From: Oscillospiraceae bacterium
Lineage (GTDB): Bacteria > Bacillota > Clostridia > Oscillospirales > Oscillospiraceae
Reading direction: 5' to 3'
DNA length: 64,000 nucleotides
NCBI GenBank assembly: GCA_902798545.1
Contig: CADBWQ010000006.1
Span: 1 to 64,000, forward strand
Made by a program: the position numbers and the translations under genes
Notes under the pieces: generated by a model
Database searches by the model: none
The model's input: the letters and a program-made list of their open reading frames with translations, nothing else
Told to the model about the DNA's origin: nothing
Shown here: piece after piece, positions 44,551 through 51,517 of the stretch
Layout of the letters: the number at the start of each line of letters is the position of its first letter
Numbering within the stretch: the first letter of the stretch is position 1

Positions 44551-44979
44551 TCAGCTGTAAAACTCGGTTCTGGTCTGATTCGACTGGATCAGGATCGTGG
44601 ACTGGTTAAACTCCTTGATAAAATCATCTGCAGCCGCATGAACGCTGTCGATGTCTGTATCACTCAGGTATACGACCAGGCTGTATTCCCGGTATCTGAC
44701 TCCGTTATCTTCCCAGCCGCCGTAGGCCTCCTGAATGGTATATCCGCCGAAGTGCCGCACAAGGATATCCGCTGCTCTCTCTTTTGCCTCCTCCGGCGTG
44801 CATACGGGTTCATCGGTGTCTTTATCGTTGGTTCCGACGTACATGACGTACTGGATATCGGCATCACTCATTTTCTCGATCCGCTTCGTATTCGCAGCCG
44901 ATGTTGTCAGGCTGATCACGGACAGGCAGATCGCCAGCAGGGCAAGAATCATTACCGGAATTCCGACTTTCTTTGACAT
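44551..44979 (-). CDS. Small membrane-anchored DUF3574-like protein
   Basis: 142 residues. An N-terminal hydrophobic segment (VGIPVMILALLAICLSVISL) acts as anchor or signal. QYVMYVGTNDKDTDEPVCTPEEA and FGGYTIQEAYGGWEDNG with REYSLVVYL match the DUF3574 pattern (a predicted ferredoxin-like sheet). GGAGG lies upstream of the ATG. Function unknown. Confidence 0.65.
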   Translation of the reverse strand: MSKKVGIPVMILALLAICLSVISLTTSAANTKRIEKMSDADIQYVMYVGTNDKDTDEPVCTPEEAKERAADILVRHFGGYTIQEAYGGWEDNGVRYREYSLVVYLSDTDIDSVHAAADDFIKEFNQSTILIQSNQTRTEFYS

Positions 44980-45085
44980 TTTTACATTTCCTCCAATTTC
45001 GTATCGTATGTTTGTGGCAGCTGCCTTAAAGCAAGTGTATCACTTTCCGGTTTCCCTGTCCACTGATTGTATTTCTTTCCCTGGA

Positions 45086-45110
45086 TGCACAGGGGACGGT
45101 TCTCTGTGCA
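45086..45110 (+). repeat. REP-like palindromic repeat, copy 1
   Basis: A 25-base unit with ends TGCACAG and CTGTGCA able to pair, and a GGGACGGTTCT centre. It recurs at 46630-46654 and 48072-48096 in the opposite orientation. Confidence 0.85.
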
Positions 45111-45250
45111 AACGAGTATGAAATGGACTAGATCCCTTAAAGGACATGTCTTAAGTGCACAAGGAGACCGCGCAATGGTGACAGTTCTGCGTACATATAC
45201 CCACGCAATTGACATCGGTGGAATTTCTTGCCTGCCTAGTATAAAAATGA

Positions 45251-45299
45251 CCGCCCGTAAGTCAATGTCAATAAGATAATGACATTGACTTACGGGCGG
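45251..45299 (-). terminator. 20-bp perfect inverted repeat after the Rpn-type gene
   Basis: 45251-45270 is exactly complementary to 45280-45299 with a 9-base loop. On the minus strand it follows the stop codon of the nuclease gene and is followed by TCATTTTTAT, consistent with a terminator. Confidence 0.75.
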
Positions 45300-45319
45300 C
45301 CATGGTTATTGCGCGATTT

Positions 45320-46186
45320 TTATTGCTTGAGGAGCTGTTCGTATTTTTCCTGCTCATCCTCCGGGATTTTCAGCGCATTCATCGCCTGAAGAGGATTCCA
45401 GTTCATCGTCTCCATCAGGGTTTTGATATTGGTCATTTCTTTCTGTTCAGCACCCTGCTGCATGCCCTGCTGCATACCCCTGGCATAGCCTTCATTTCTT
45501 ACTTCTTCAAAAGCCTTGCACATGTATTCCATCCCTTCCTGCGTTTCTTTGTAATACCTTGTTGTTTCTTCCATCAGGGGAAAGTTCATCCGGCCTGGAT
45601 CACTGCATGAATAGTCGTGCATGAGTTTGCCAAGTTCTGATTCATCCCGATATGCGCCGTTGATGTAGAGAATATGGGATCCATCATTAAAAGGCTGCCC
45701 GGTTTGGAGGGTAATGCGTTCAACGCTATAGAAGGGAAGCCCTTTCCCAAGGACATCATGCTCGGTGATGAAGATGGTATAGCTGTCCGGGAGTTCTTCA
45801 AAATCCTGCCCTGCATCCAGGTTCTCAATATCCATGGCCCCGGAATGATATCTCGCACGGTGAGCACCCGCGCCGGCACCGGACCGCTGGATCTCCAGAT
45901 CATATTTCTTCCCGGACGAGTCTGTTGCATAGCAGTCGAGGCACAGGGATCGTGCACCGACAAGCCGCTTGAGATCTTTCTGGGTTTCCAGCTCTGTTAC
46001 TACGAGATCATCAATCCGGGTGAGAATCCGCAGTACAAACTGGGCAAGAGGAATATTGTCGCGGAATAGACAACGCATAAAGTCGTCATCGATTGGACGA
46101 AGGCCGCGGAGACGGGCCAGATCTCCCTGGCGTTCACGGGCTTTGCGTTCCTGTTCGGACTCGTGCACGTTGAAAACGTCGGTCAT
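45320..46186 (-). CDS. Rpn family recombination-promoting nuclease / PD-(D/E)XK transposase-like protein
   Basis: 288 residues. RPIDDDFMRCLFRDNIPLAQF and the nuclease core LCLDCYATDSSGKKYDLEIQ (D, then ExQ) match the PD-(D/E)XK Rpn/PDDEXK_2 group, related to RpnA of E. coli. The C-terminus has GYARGMQQGMQQGAEQKE, the Gln/Gly-rich repeat usual in this family. The start at 46186 (MTDVFNVHESEQE) has AAGAGGTG upstream. Such genes occur in variable regions. Confidence 0.85.
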   Translation of the reverse strand: MTDVFNVHESEQERKARERQGDLARLRGLRPIDDDFMRCLFRDNIPLAQFVLRILTRIDDLVVTELETQKDLKRLVGARSLCLDCYATDSSGKKYDLEIQRSGAGAGAHRARYHSGAMDIENLDAGQDFEELPDSYTIFITEHDVLGKGLPFYSVERITLQTGQPFNDGSHILYINGAYRDESELGKLMHDYSCSDPGRMNFPLMEETTRYYKETQEGMEYMCKAFEEVRNEGYARGMQQGMQQGAEQKEMTNIKTLMETMNWNPLQAMNALKIPEDEQEKYEQLLKQ

Positions 46187-46305
46187 CTGTTTCACCTCTT
46201 GCATTGTATTGTACACGGAATATATGAAGAATTCAAGATTGCTTTTAAAGGCAGCCGGAAAACAGTTTATTTCCTTTCCATATGCAGGGTTGACACTCCT
46301 CTGTG

Positions 46306-46629
46306 TTAATAGTGTTTTCTGATTATCCCGATTGTTGCTCCGGTCAGACGGCTGATCTGACGTAGAGAACCACCGAATTCCAGAAGTGTTCGAATAATTG
46401 CTTCCTGGGTTTCTTTTCCGGCGCTCTGGAATTCGGATGCATTTCTACAGAGGTATTCTTCTGCCATAATCTGTCTTGCAGCTGCATCGGTAAGCCGTTT
46501 TCTTTCACTTGTTTCTATGTCAAGACAGTGATCATCATTATTAAGATGATGATATCGATAAAACTCATCCTGTCCTGTCATCTCAAGGACCAAACTACTC
46601 TCAATTAACGGATCAGATTGGTAGTTTGC
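46306..46629 (-). pseudogene. C-terminal remnant of a RAYT-like (REP-associated tyrosine) transposase
   Basis: The last 60 residues (RLTDAAARQIMAEEY, EFQSAGKETQEAIIRTLLEF, SLRQISRLTGATIGIIRK) match the C-terminal helical and HTH part of clostridial IS200-like RAYT proteins. The catalytic HUH domain is missing, and the frame runs back through a REP-like repeat. The presence of palindromic repeats around it supports the assignment. Confidence 0.65.
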
Positions 46630-46654
46630 AACACAGAGAACCGTCCCCTGTGCA
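46630..46654 (-). repeat. REP-like palindromic repeat, copy 2
   Basis: Reverse-orientation copy of the 25-base unit at 45086-45110. It differs only at the very end (AACACAG instead of TGCACAG on the plus strand). It sits at the broken edge of the RAYT remnant. Confidence 0.85.
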
Positions 46655-46712
46655 TTTGCAATTGTATTGACATTGCACGCCATTTGCGGTATCCTATTCC
46701 CGAGGTGATTTT

Positions 46713-46997
46713 ATGGCAACTGTTAATATGAGTATCCGTACCGACTCCGAACTGAAAGCGCAGGCAGAAGCAGTCCTTTCCCAGCTCGGCATGACTATGA
46801 ACGGAACCATCAATATGTTCCTTCACCAGATCGTCCGGGACAGAGCAGTCCCTCTGAGCCTTTCTCTCAGCACAGAGCAGTCTGTCTATGCGGATCTGCT
46901 GCATGCCCAGACCGAGCGCGCCAGCGGGTATCAGGGCAGGGACGCCCGTGATGTTTTGTCTGATATGGATCAGATCATCGCTGCGGCTGAGGAGTAA
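46713..46997 (+). CDS. relB: RelB/DinJ-family antitoxin
   Basis: 94 residues. The N-terminal ribbon-helix-helix reads NMSIRTDSELKAQAEAVLSQ then LGMTMNGTINMFLHQI, as in DinJ. The tail DARDVLSDMDQIIAAAEE should bind the toxin. The gene ends 8 bp before relE. The pair is probably autoregulated. Confidence 0.92.
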   Translation: MATVNMSIRTDSELKAQAEAVLSQLGMTMNGTINMFLHQIVRDRAVPLSLSLSTEQSVYADLLHAQTERASGYQGRDARDVLSDMDQIIAAAEE

Positions 46998-47005
46998 GCA
47001 GGCTG

Positions 47006-47320
47006 ATGGCAGGATATAGAGTCATTGTTGCAAGCCGGGTTGATCGTCAGCTTCTGACCCAGGTCGAGTTTATCACCCGCGTCAGCATTCCCGCTGCCAG
47101 ACGTTTCCGTGATGAATATGCCCGGGTACTGGATGACCTGGAAGAGAACCCTCTTCAGTTTCCCTCGGATACCGATCCGAATCTCCCGGAAGATCTGTAT
47201 CATAAAGCGATATTTGCCAGATGGTATAAAGCTCTCTTTATGATTGATACCAACAACCGTATTGTGTATTTGGATGCCGTCGTGGACTGTCGGCAGAGTA
47301 CTGATTCCTATGAAATATAG
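47006..47320 (+). CDS. relE: RelE/ParE-family toxin
   Basis: 104 residues. YRVIVASRVDRQLLTQVEFI, ARRFRDEYARVLDDLEENP and the C-terminal YKALFMIDTNNRIVYLDAVVDCRQ give the RelE fold with basic residues placed as in mRNA interferases. It is full length and intact, just after its antitoxin. Confidence 0.9.
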   Translation: MAGYRVIVASRVDRQLLTQVEFITRVSIPAARRFRDEYARVLDDLEENPLQFPSDTDPNLPEDLYHKAIFARWYKALFMIDTNNRIVYLDAVVDCRQSTDSYEI

Positions 47321-47403
47321 CGTCAGATAAACAGCAGACCGCGATCCTCATATCTATCGGCCGGCACAACACCTTTTTCCATGTATGAGTATTTGCTGTG
47401 AGC

Positions 47404-47464
47404 AAAAAAACTCCCGGAACCCTCATCTGTGAGACTATCCACAGCAAGGATTCCGGGAATTTCT
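47404..47464. terminator. Compound hairpin after relBE
   Basis: TCCCGGAA (47412-47419) pairs with TTCCGGGA (47451-47458), with an inner CTGTG/CACAG stem. A T-rich run lies on the right and an A7 run on the left, so it could act in both directions. The remainder of 47321-47606 holds no gene I can support. Confidence 0.55.
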
Positions 47465-47606
47465 TATACGCTGCGTGCTCTGTCAGCTCAATGGATAGAT
47501 AAGGATCACTGTCATTCCGGATCCGCATGATCAATTCCCTCTCCCTGTTTTCCTGCTTTCCGCCAGACATGCACACGCAAATCAAGTATAATGTATAAAA
47601 AAGCTA

Positions 47607-47635
47607 TTGACATGTGGGATATATCCCACTATAAT
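47607..47635 (+). promoter_or_regulatory. Perfect consensus promoter with operator in the spacer
   Basis: TTGACA (47607-47612), 17 bases, TATAAT (47630-47635). The spacer contains the perfect 16-base palindrome GTGGGATATATCCCAC (47614-47629). It drives the HigBA remnant, and the palindrome is placed where a bound antitoxin would block RNA polymerase. Confidence 0.85.
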
Positions 47636-47662
47636 TGTTTCAGACCCTAAAGGAGAAAAGAA

Positions 47663-47794
47663 ATGGCCTTTCAAATTGAAGCTTATGAAAAGGAAAACCG
47701 TGAATGTCCTTTTGATGATTTTCTTGCCGATCTCCCACCTAAGATGAAAGCGAAAGAGTATCGTGCGGACTGGTTGAGGAGGTATGGAAAATGA
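47663..47794 (+). pseudogene. higB: HigB/RelE-type toxin reduced to 43 codons
   Basis: The frame starts after AAAGGAG and reads MAFQIEAYEKENRECPFDDF, LADLPPKMKAK, then EYRADWLRRYGK. The first 30 residues match the start of the HigB-like (phage Gp49-like) toxin, and the last dozen match its far C-terminus. About 60-70 middle residues, including the catalytic sheet, are missing without loss of frame. It overlaps the antitoxin start (ATGA). Confidence 0.75.
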
Positions 47795-48060
47795 ACTATA
47801 AAGAGCTGAAAGAAAAACATCTTCAAGATCCTGAAGTAAAAACGGAATATGACGCATTGGAGCCGGAATATCAGTTTATCCACGATCTGATTGTCTGTCG
47901 TGAGGAACTGTCACTCTCTCAGCAGGGCCTTGCTGATCTGACCGGAATTGATCGTGCAGATATCAGTAGAATCGAAAACGGCAATGCAAATCCATCTCTG
48001 AAAACGATGAAGCGAATCGCAAACGGCCTTGGAAAGCGCTTAGAAATCCGCATTGTATAA
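47791..48060 (+). CDS. higA: XRE-family antitoxin (HigA type)
   Basis: 89 residues. The C-terminal helix-turn-helix is LSLSQQGLADLTGIDRADIS then RIENGNANPSLKTMKRIA. The N-terminal helix EYDALEPEYQFIHDLIVCRE is typical of HigA partners of HigB-like toxins. It is intact although its toxin is deleted, so it may persist as a repressor of its own promoter. Confidence 0.92.
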   Translation: MNYKELKEKHLQDPEVKTEYDALEPEYQFIHDLIVCREELSLSQQGLADLTGIDRADISRIENGNANPSLKTMKRIANGLGKRLEIRIV

Positions 48061-48071
48061 CAAAATGGCGA

Positions 48072-48096
48072 TGCACAGAGAACCGTCCCCCGTGCA
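48072..48096 (-). repeat. REP-like palindromic repeat, copy 3
   Basis: Reverse-orientation copy of the 25-base unit, 11 bp after the higA stop, with a C for T change in one arm and both TGCAC ends intact. Confidence 0.85.
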
Positions 48097-48108
48097 TTTC
48101 GTCCTGCA

Positions 48109-49224
48109 TCAGATCATGGGGATCGAGACATCCTGGTAGACCACGACCTCTCCTTCCGCCTTCGTACAGGCCTTGATCGAGCCGTCCTGGGAAAAGATCA
48201 GTGCAACGGAATTGTCGACAAGCTCACAGAATCTGTAACAGGCCCTGTGGCGCATCCCGTTGTCATTGAATCTCTTTTCTGTATCAATTTGATCATCACT
48301 GGTCACAAAGCACATTCTGGGCGGCGAGATATTGGTGAGGTCCGCAATGGCCTGCGCTCCAAAACCGATCAGATCCAGATTCTTGTTGATTACGACACCT
48401 CCGTCAACACAGGAAAGTCGGGCAACAATATCAGCATAAACCGATATATCCTTTTTTCTTACAGTTTCTTTTTTCAGATGTTCCTCCTTGCCTTCACCCC
48501 AAAAAAGCGCCGGGAGTTTATATTTCACATCGACAATCTCCGGCAGTGGCATATCGTTTGGAACAATAAACACGTGGCCCCCGCAGCCATAGGAATGGAT
48601 CAGGTTCATAATCTTATATAGAAACAAAAGGCGGTCCCTCTCCTCAATCGATGAGCCGTTCCGAAGCTGATCCGCCACAAGAGTTGATGTGAACGTATTG
48701 GTCCGGAAATGAGTCACTTCTCCTGCCGTGTAGCAAACCAGCGGCGTTTCTCCGCAGCAAAACTCAAGCTTGCCCGGCCTCCTGACCATAATATTCGGTA
48801 TTTTTGGCATTCGAGTCCCACCGGAACTGAACGTCATCAGGTTTTCAAAAAGAGAGGTATGTGCCGACAGAATCCCGATCATGCTGTATGGTTTTTTCGT
48901 CACATCCAGCATCAGACAGCTGATTTCCGCATTCAGCGCCGGGGACAGTTTATGCAGTTTCCCTGTGGTGAGTTCGATTGGATCGGAAAAAAGATACACG
49001 CGTGAATAGATATAGGAATCCAGATACTCAGAATCCGGCGAGATAAAGCAAACACGAAAGGTGGAATAACGCCCCTCTTCCGGCAGACAGCTTGCATTCA
49101 GCAAAACACGGCAAACTTCCAGCAGGGATTCTTTGGACGGAAGCATCTGATCTTCTTCGAAGTTATCTGAATACCGTCCGTAATCCCTGAAGATCTCATC
49201 CACAAACTGATACACATCCGTCAT
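48109..49224 (-). CDS. Diadenylate-cyclase (DisA_N)-like domain protein
   Basis: 371 residues from the ATG at 49224 (MTDVYQFVDEIF), which has GGAGG nine bases upstream. A longer frame upstream is fused to an integrase fragment and is not credible. The C-terminal 100 residues show DGGVVINKNLDLIGFGAQA (position of the DGA motif, about residue 274) and NDNGMRHRACYRF (RHR motif, about 325), then ALIFSQDGSI. This is the pattern of the diadenylate cyclase fold or its sensor-like derivatives (DACNV type). The long N-terminal region is unassigned. Catalysis is uncertain because DGA is DGG. It is a solitary gene in an accessory region. Confidence 0.75.
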   Translation of the reverse strand: MTDVYQFVDEIFRDYGRYSDNFEEDQMLPSKESLLEVCRVLLNASCLPEEGRYSTFRVCFISPDSEYLDSYIYSRVYLFSDPIELTTGKLHKLSPALNAEISCLMLDVTKKPYSMIGILSAHTSLFENLMTFSSGGTRMPKIPNIMVRRPGKLEFCCGETPLVCYTAGEVTHFRTNTFTSTLVADQLRNGSSIEERDRLLFLYKIMNLIHSYGCGGHVFIVPNDMPLPEIVDVKYKLPALFWGEGKEEHLKKETVRKKDISVYADIVARLSCVDGGVVINKNLDLIGFGAQAIADLTNISPPRMCFVTSDDQIDTEKRFNDNGMRHRACYRFCELVDNSVALIFSQDGSIKACTKAEGEVVVYQDVSIPMI

Positions 49225-49310
49225 ACAATCCATCCTCCAGATTCCATATTTGGTCTGCGCCAATTCTATCACAGGTCTCGCTTGCATACAACAAAAACCG
49301 ACCTGCTCTC

Positions 49311-49354
49311 TTTCCATCATGCTCTCGATCAGCAGCCAGATTGCGGAATGGATT
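49311..49354 (-). pseudogene. Short integrase fragment
   Basis: 36 of 44 bases match 62751-62794, inside the integrase gene at 62477-63625 and in the same orientation, with a run of 14 identical bases at one end. It abuts the diadenylate-cyclase-like gene and creates a misleading 32-codon extension of its frame. Confidence 0.6.
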
Positions 49355-49398
49355 CTATTGGCTATATGTGCTTATCTCCCTTCTGAAAATTAATACTT

Positions 49399-49427
49399 TT
49401 GACTTGCTATTCCCTCCATTGTAGAGT
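49399..49427 (+). promoter_or_regulatory. Probable promoter of vapBC
   Basis: TTGACT (49399-49404), 17-base spacer, TAGAGT (49422-49427), about 40 bases before the antitoxin ATG. Confidence 0.45.
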
Positions 49428-49465
49428 AGAATAAATACAAAGTAGAAATGAAAGGAGGCCTTCCT

Positions 49466-49690
49466 ATGGCTTTTGATATGCTGGTTAAAGAAGCTGAAAG
49501 CATGACTGAAGATCAAGTCATGCAATTACTTACATTTGCCCGTTTTTTGAAATCCGAAGCTCAGAACCGAAGGGAAACTGCTGAAACATCATCTCAGAAA
49601 CATAGAAGAACTCCTGGCGGAATGCCTGGTAACTTATGGATGGCAGATGATTTTGATGAAACACCGGACTGCTTTGCGGAGTATATGTGA
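49466..49690 (+). CDS. vapB: VapB-type antitoxin (DUF2281-like)
   Basis: 74 residues from the ATG at 49466, seven bases after AAAGGAGG. MTEDQVMQLLTFARFLKSEA is a helical pair typical of DUF2281 antitoxins. The acidic tail MADDFDETPDCFAEYM probably binds the toxin. It overlaps vapC by 4 bp. Confidence 0.8.
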   Translation: MAFDMLVKEAESMTEDQVMQLLTFARFLKSEAQNRRETAETSSQKHRRTPGGMPGNLWMADDFDETPDCFAEYM

Positions 49691-50073
49691 TGTTTTTACT
49701 GGATACCCATACTTTTCTTTGGTACATCTTTGATGATCCGAGGCTTCCTCAGAATGTTAAAGATATCATCAGTGATGCTGATGAAGTTCATGTCAGCATG
49801 GCAACACTCTGGGAGATTGCGATTAAGCAGTCCATAAAGAAACTGGAATTTGAGACTTCCATTTCTTTCCTTGGTGAAATGTGCGAGAAGAAGGACTTTA
49901 AGATCCTCAACTTCTCGATTCCTCAAATGGACATTATGAAGTCATTGCCTTTCCATCATAACGATCCCTTTGACCGTATTCTTATTGCTCAGGCTATTTA
50001 CAATGGATTGACGATCATCACAAAAGATGAAAAAATTGCGATGTATGAAGCGTCGATCCTTTCCTTCAAATAA
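49687..50073 (+). CDS. vapC: PIN-domain toxin VapC
   Basis: 128 residues. The PIN ribonuclease acids are all visible: LLDTHTFLWY, ATLWEIAIK, HHNDPFDRILIAQA and IITKDEKI. It is a probable RNA-cleaving toxin held by the preceding antitoxin, intact and of normal length. Confidence 0.92.
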   Translation: MMFLLDTHTFLWYIFDDPRLPQNVKDIISDADEVHVSMATLWEIAIKQSIKKLEFETSISFLGEMCEKKDFKILNFSIPQMDIMKSLPFHHNDPFDRILIAQAIYNGLTIITKDEKIAMYEASILSFK

Positions 50074-50149
50074 TGCAGTGTCACCCGGTTATGATCTTTC
50101 ATGCCGGGTGATTCTCTTTAGAACACGTCAAAATCAGCCTGTCGTTTGT

Positions 50150-50293
50150 GATTATGTAATAAAAGACCGTCCCATTTTACGCGCTGCGCTTAACGCTGGA
50201 GCTGATCTTTTTCTGACTGGTGATAAGGATTTTCTTGAATCCTCTGTAAAAGATCCCAGAATCATTAGCGTACCTGTTTTTCTCGAAATGTAA
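50150..50293 (+). pseudogene. C-terminal remnant of a second PIN-domain protein
   Basis: 47 residues: DYVIKDRPILRAALNAGADL, FLTGDKDFLE, then IISVPVFLEM. These match the end of PIN proteins of the COG1569 type (D..IL.AA...AD...TGD.D.L...F). The first 90 residues of such a protein are missing, and no start codon with a ribosome site exists here. Confidence 0.7.
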
Positions 50294-50462
50294 ACAAACA
50301 GCCATCGGATGTCCTCCTGTTTCAAAATGTCATAGAGGACATATTCCCTGGTGCGTTCCAGGAACTTTCTCTTTTCCGAAACTTGAATATCCATCATGCG
50401 CTCCTTGACGATATAAAGAAATTCTGGTATAATTTTCCTATCTTCTGACAGGAGGGTTTCCC

Positions 50463-50726
50463 ATGCCGAATATTCGATCCAGCGCAGACCTGCGAAACAA
50501 TTACAACGATATTTCTTCTTTCTGCCATCAATACTCCGAACCTGTTTTCATTACGAAAAACGGGAAAGGGGATCTCGCCGTCATGAGCATAGAAACCTAT
50601 GAAAAGCTGGTGGGCAGATTCGAGCTGTACGGGCTTCTTCAGGACGGGCTGCAGGAAGTCCGCGAAGGAAAAACGCGTCCCTTCCCTGAAGCCATAGCTG
50701 ACATCCGTGCGAAAAGGCAAAGATGA
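50463..50726 (+). CDS. Phd/YefM-family antitoxin
   Basis: 87 residues. IRSSADLRNNYNDISSFCHQ, PVFITKNGKGDLAVMSIETY is the Phd DNA-binding and dimer half, and LLQDGLQEVREGKTRPFPEA the toxin-binding tail. AGGAGGG precedes the ATG. It overlaps the toxin gene by 4 bp. Confidence 0.92.
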   Translation: MPNIRSSADLRNNYNDISSFCHQYSEPVFITKNGKGDLAVMSIETYEKLVGRFELYGLLQDGLQEVREGKTRPFPEAIADIRAKRQR

Positions 50727-51052
50727 GCTACAACATCCACATTACCCGGACGGCGGAGCAGGATATTTCTGAGGCGGATTACATTGAATTCTCTCTCCAG
50801 AATCCCATCGCTGCTGACGCCTTGCTGGATGAGATTGAAACACAAATCAATGCTCTCGCCGATTTTCCGGAGCAGTTTGAGCTTGCTGATGATCCTGTCC
50901 TGAACTCTTGGGGAATCCGGTTCACAACCATAAAGAATAATCTGGCTTTTTACGTCATAGATGATGAAAAACAAATCATACACATTATCCGTTTCCTCTA
51001 CGGAAAAAGAGACTGGGTGCCCATCCTTCGGGGTGGTTACTCGCTTGACTAA
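50723..51052 (+). CDS. RelE/ParE-family toxin paired with Phd-type antitoxin
   Basis: 109 residues. YNIHITRTAEQDISEADYIE, LLDEIETQINALADFPEQFE and IHIIRFLYGKRDWVPIL are the ParE-type fold elements, with the C-terminal Arg and Trp conserved. Intact; ends just before a terminator. Confidence 0.92.
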   Translation: MSYNIHITRTAEQDISEADYIEFSLQNPIAADALLDEIETQINALADFPEQFELADDPVLNSWGIRFTTIKNNLAFYVIDDEKQIIHIIRFLYGKRDWVPILRGGYSLD

Positions 51053-51054
51053 CT

Positions 51055-51087
51055 TACTGCCGGTATTCACGCCGGCAGTATTTCTTG
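51055..51087 (+). terminator. Terminator of the Phd/ParE pair
   Basis: TACTGCCGG pairs with CCGGCAGTA over 9 bp, 8-base loop, then TTTCTT. Confidence 0.8.
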
Positions 51088-51115
51088 TTCAGAAGCTGAG
51101 AAGACCTTCAATGAT

Positions 51116-51256
51116 TCATGCGGCTATAGTATAGTCTTTTATAATCCTTTTGCAGAGTTTCTCCTGACTGTTTCCTGTGATCTCCGGTCTCGTCGTCTTA
51201 TAAATCTCATCCTCCAGTCCCGGGTAATAAACGCCGGCATACCAGGCCGTCAGGAC
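51116..51256 (-). pseudogene. Integrase N-terminal fragment
   Basis: Translating the minus strand from 51256 gives VLTAWYAGVYYPGLEDEIYK and onward to KRIIKDY. Over 42 residues 35 are identical to the integrase at 62477-63625 (its residues 53-94). The match ends on both sides, so this is an isolated piece of a related element. Confidence 0.8.
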
Positions 51257-51425
51257 ACCAGTTCTGCTCAGCAGTTGCGGGCGGTGATGTATTACTGCAT
51301 CATATTCTCTCCCGGTTCGTGATCTGAAACCAGCATAGCACAGGCAGAAATTTTTTTCTTCCCAGATTTTTCCCAGAGTAGAAATCTTGCAGGCGTTTCT
51401 GTTCATACCGTGTTCCGGGCTTAAT

Positions 51426-51463
51426 ACCATGCCCCAGGAGTTGTTATGCTCCCGGGGCATGGT
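51426..51463. repeat. Long hairpin between fragment and flavin reductase
   Basis: ACCATGCCCC (51426-51435) pairs with GGGGCATGGT (51454-51463), with an inner GGAG/CTCC stem and one mismatch between. No T run follows, so it may be a terminator stem or another palindromic repeat. Confidence 0.6.
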
Positions 51464-51517
51464 TGTCTCAGATAATTCATGTTTTCCATCAGCAGGCGAC
51501 GGAGGCCATTTGTTTTT

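Larger units (their letters stand above)
44980..45319. other. Intergenic region with repeat and hairpin
   Basis: 340 bp without a supported gene. It holds the first REP-like palindrome (45086-45110) and the 20-bp inverted repeat at 45251-45299. The part between shows no coding signal. Confidence 0.6.

Noticed and set aside
47238-47585. Minus-strand frame of 115 codons opposite the relE end
   Set aside because: It overlaps the intact toxin and a hairpin and carries no recognisable domain; only a short middle part looks protein-like.
44980-48100. CRISPR array suggested by repeated 25-mers
   Set aside because: Copies are 1.4-1.5 kb apart, in mixed orientation, with genes between and no cas genes; palindromic REP-like repeats explain them better.
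50152-50397. Minus-strand frame of 81 codons opposite the PIN remnant
   Set aside because: The first 35 residues look protein-like, but the rest mirrors the PIN coding sequence and no family or ribosome site supports it.
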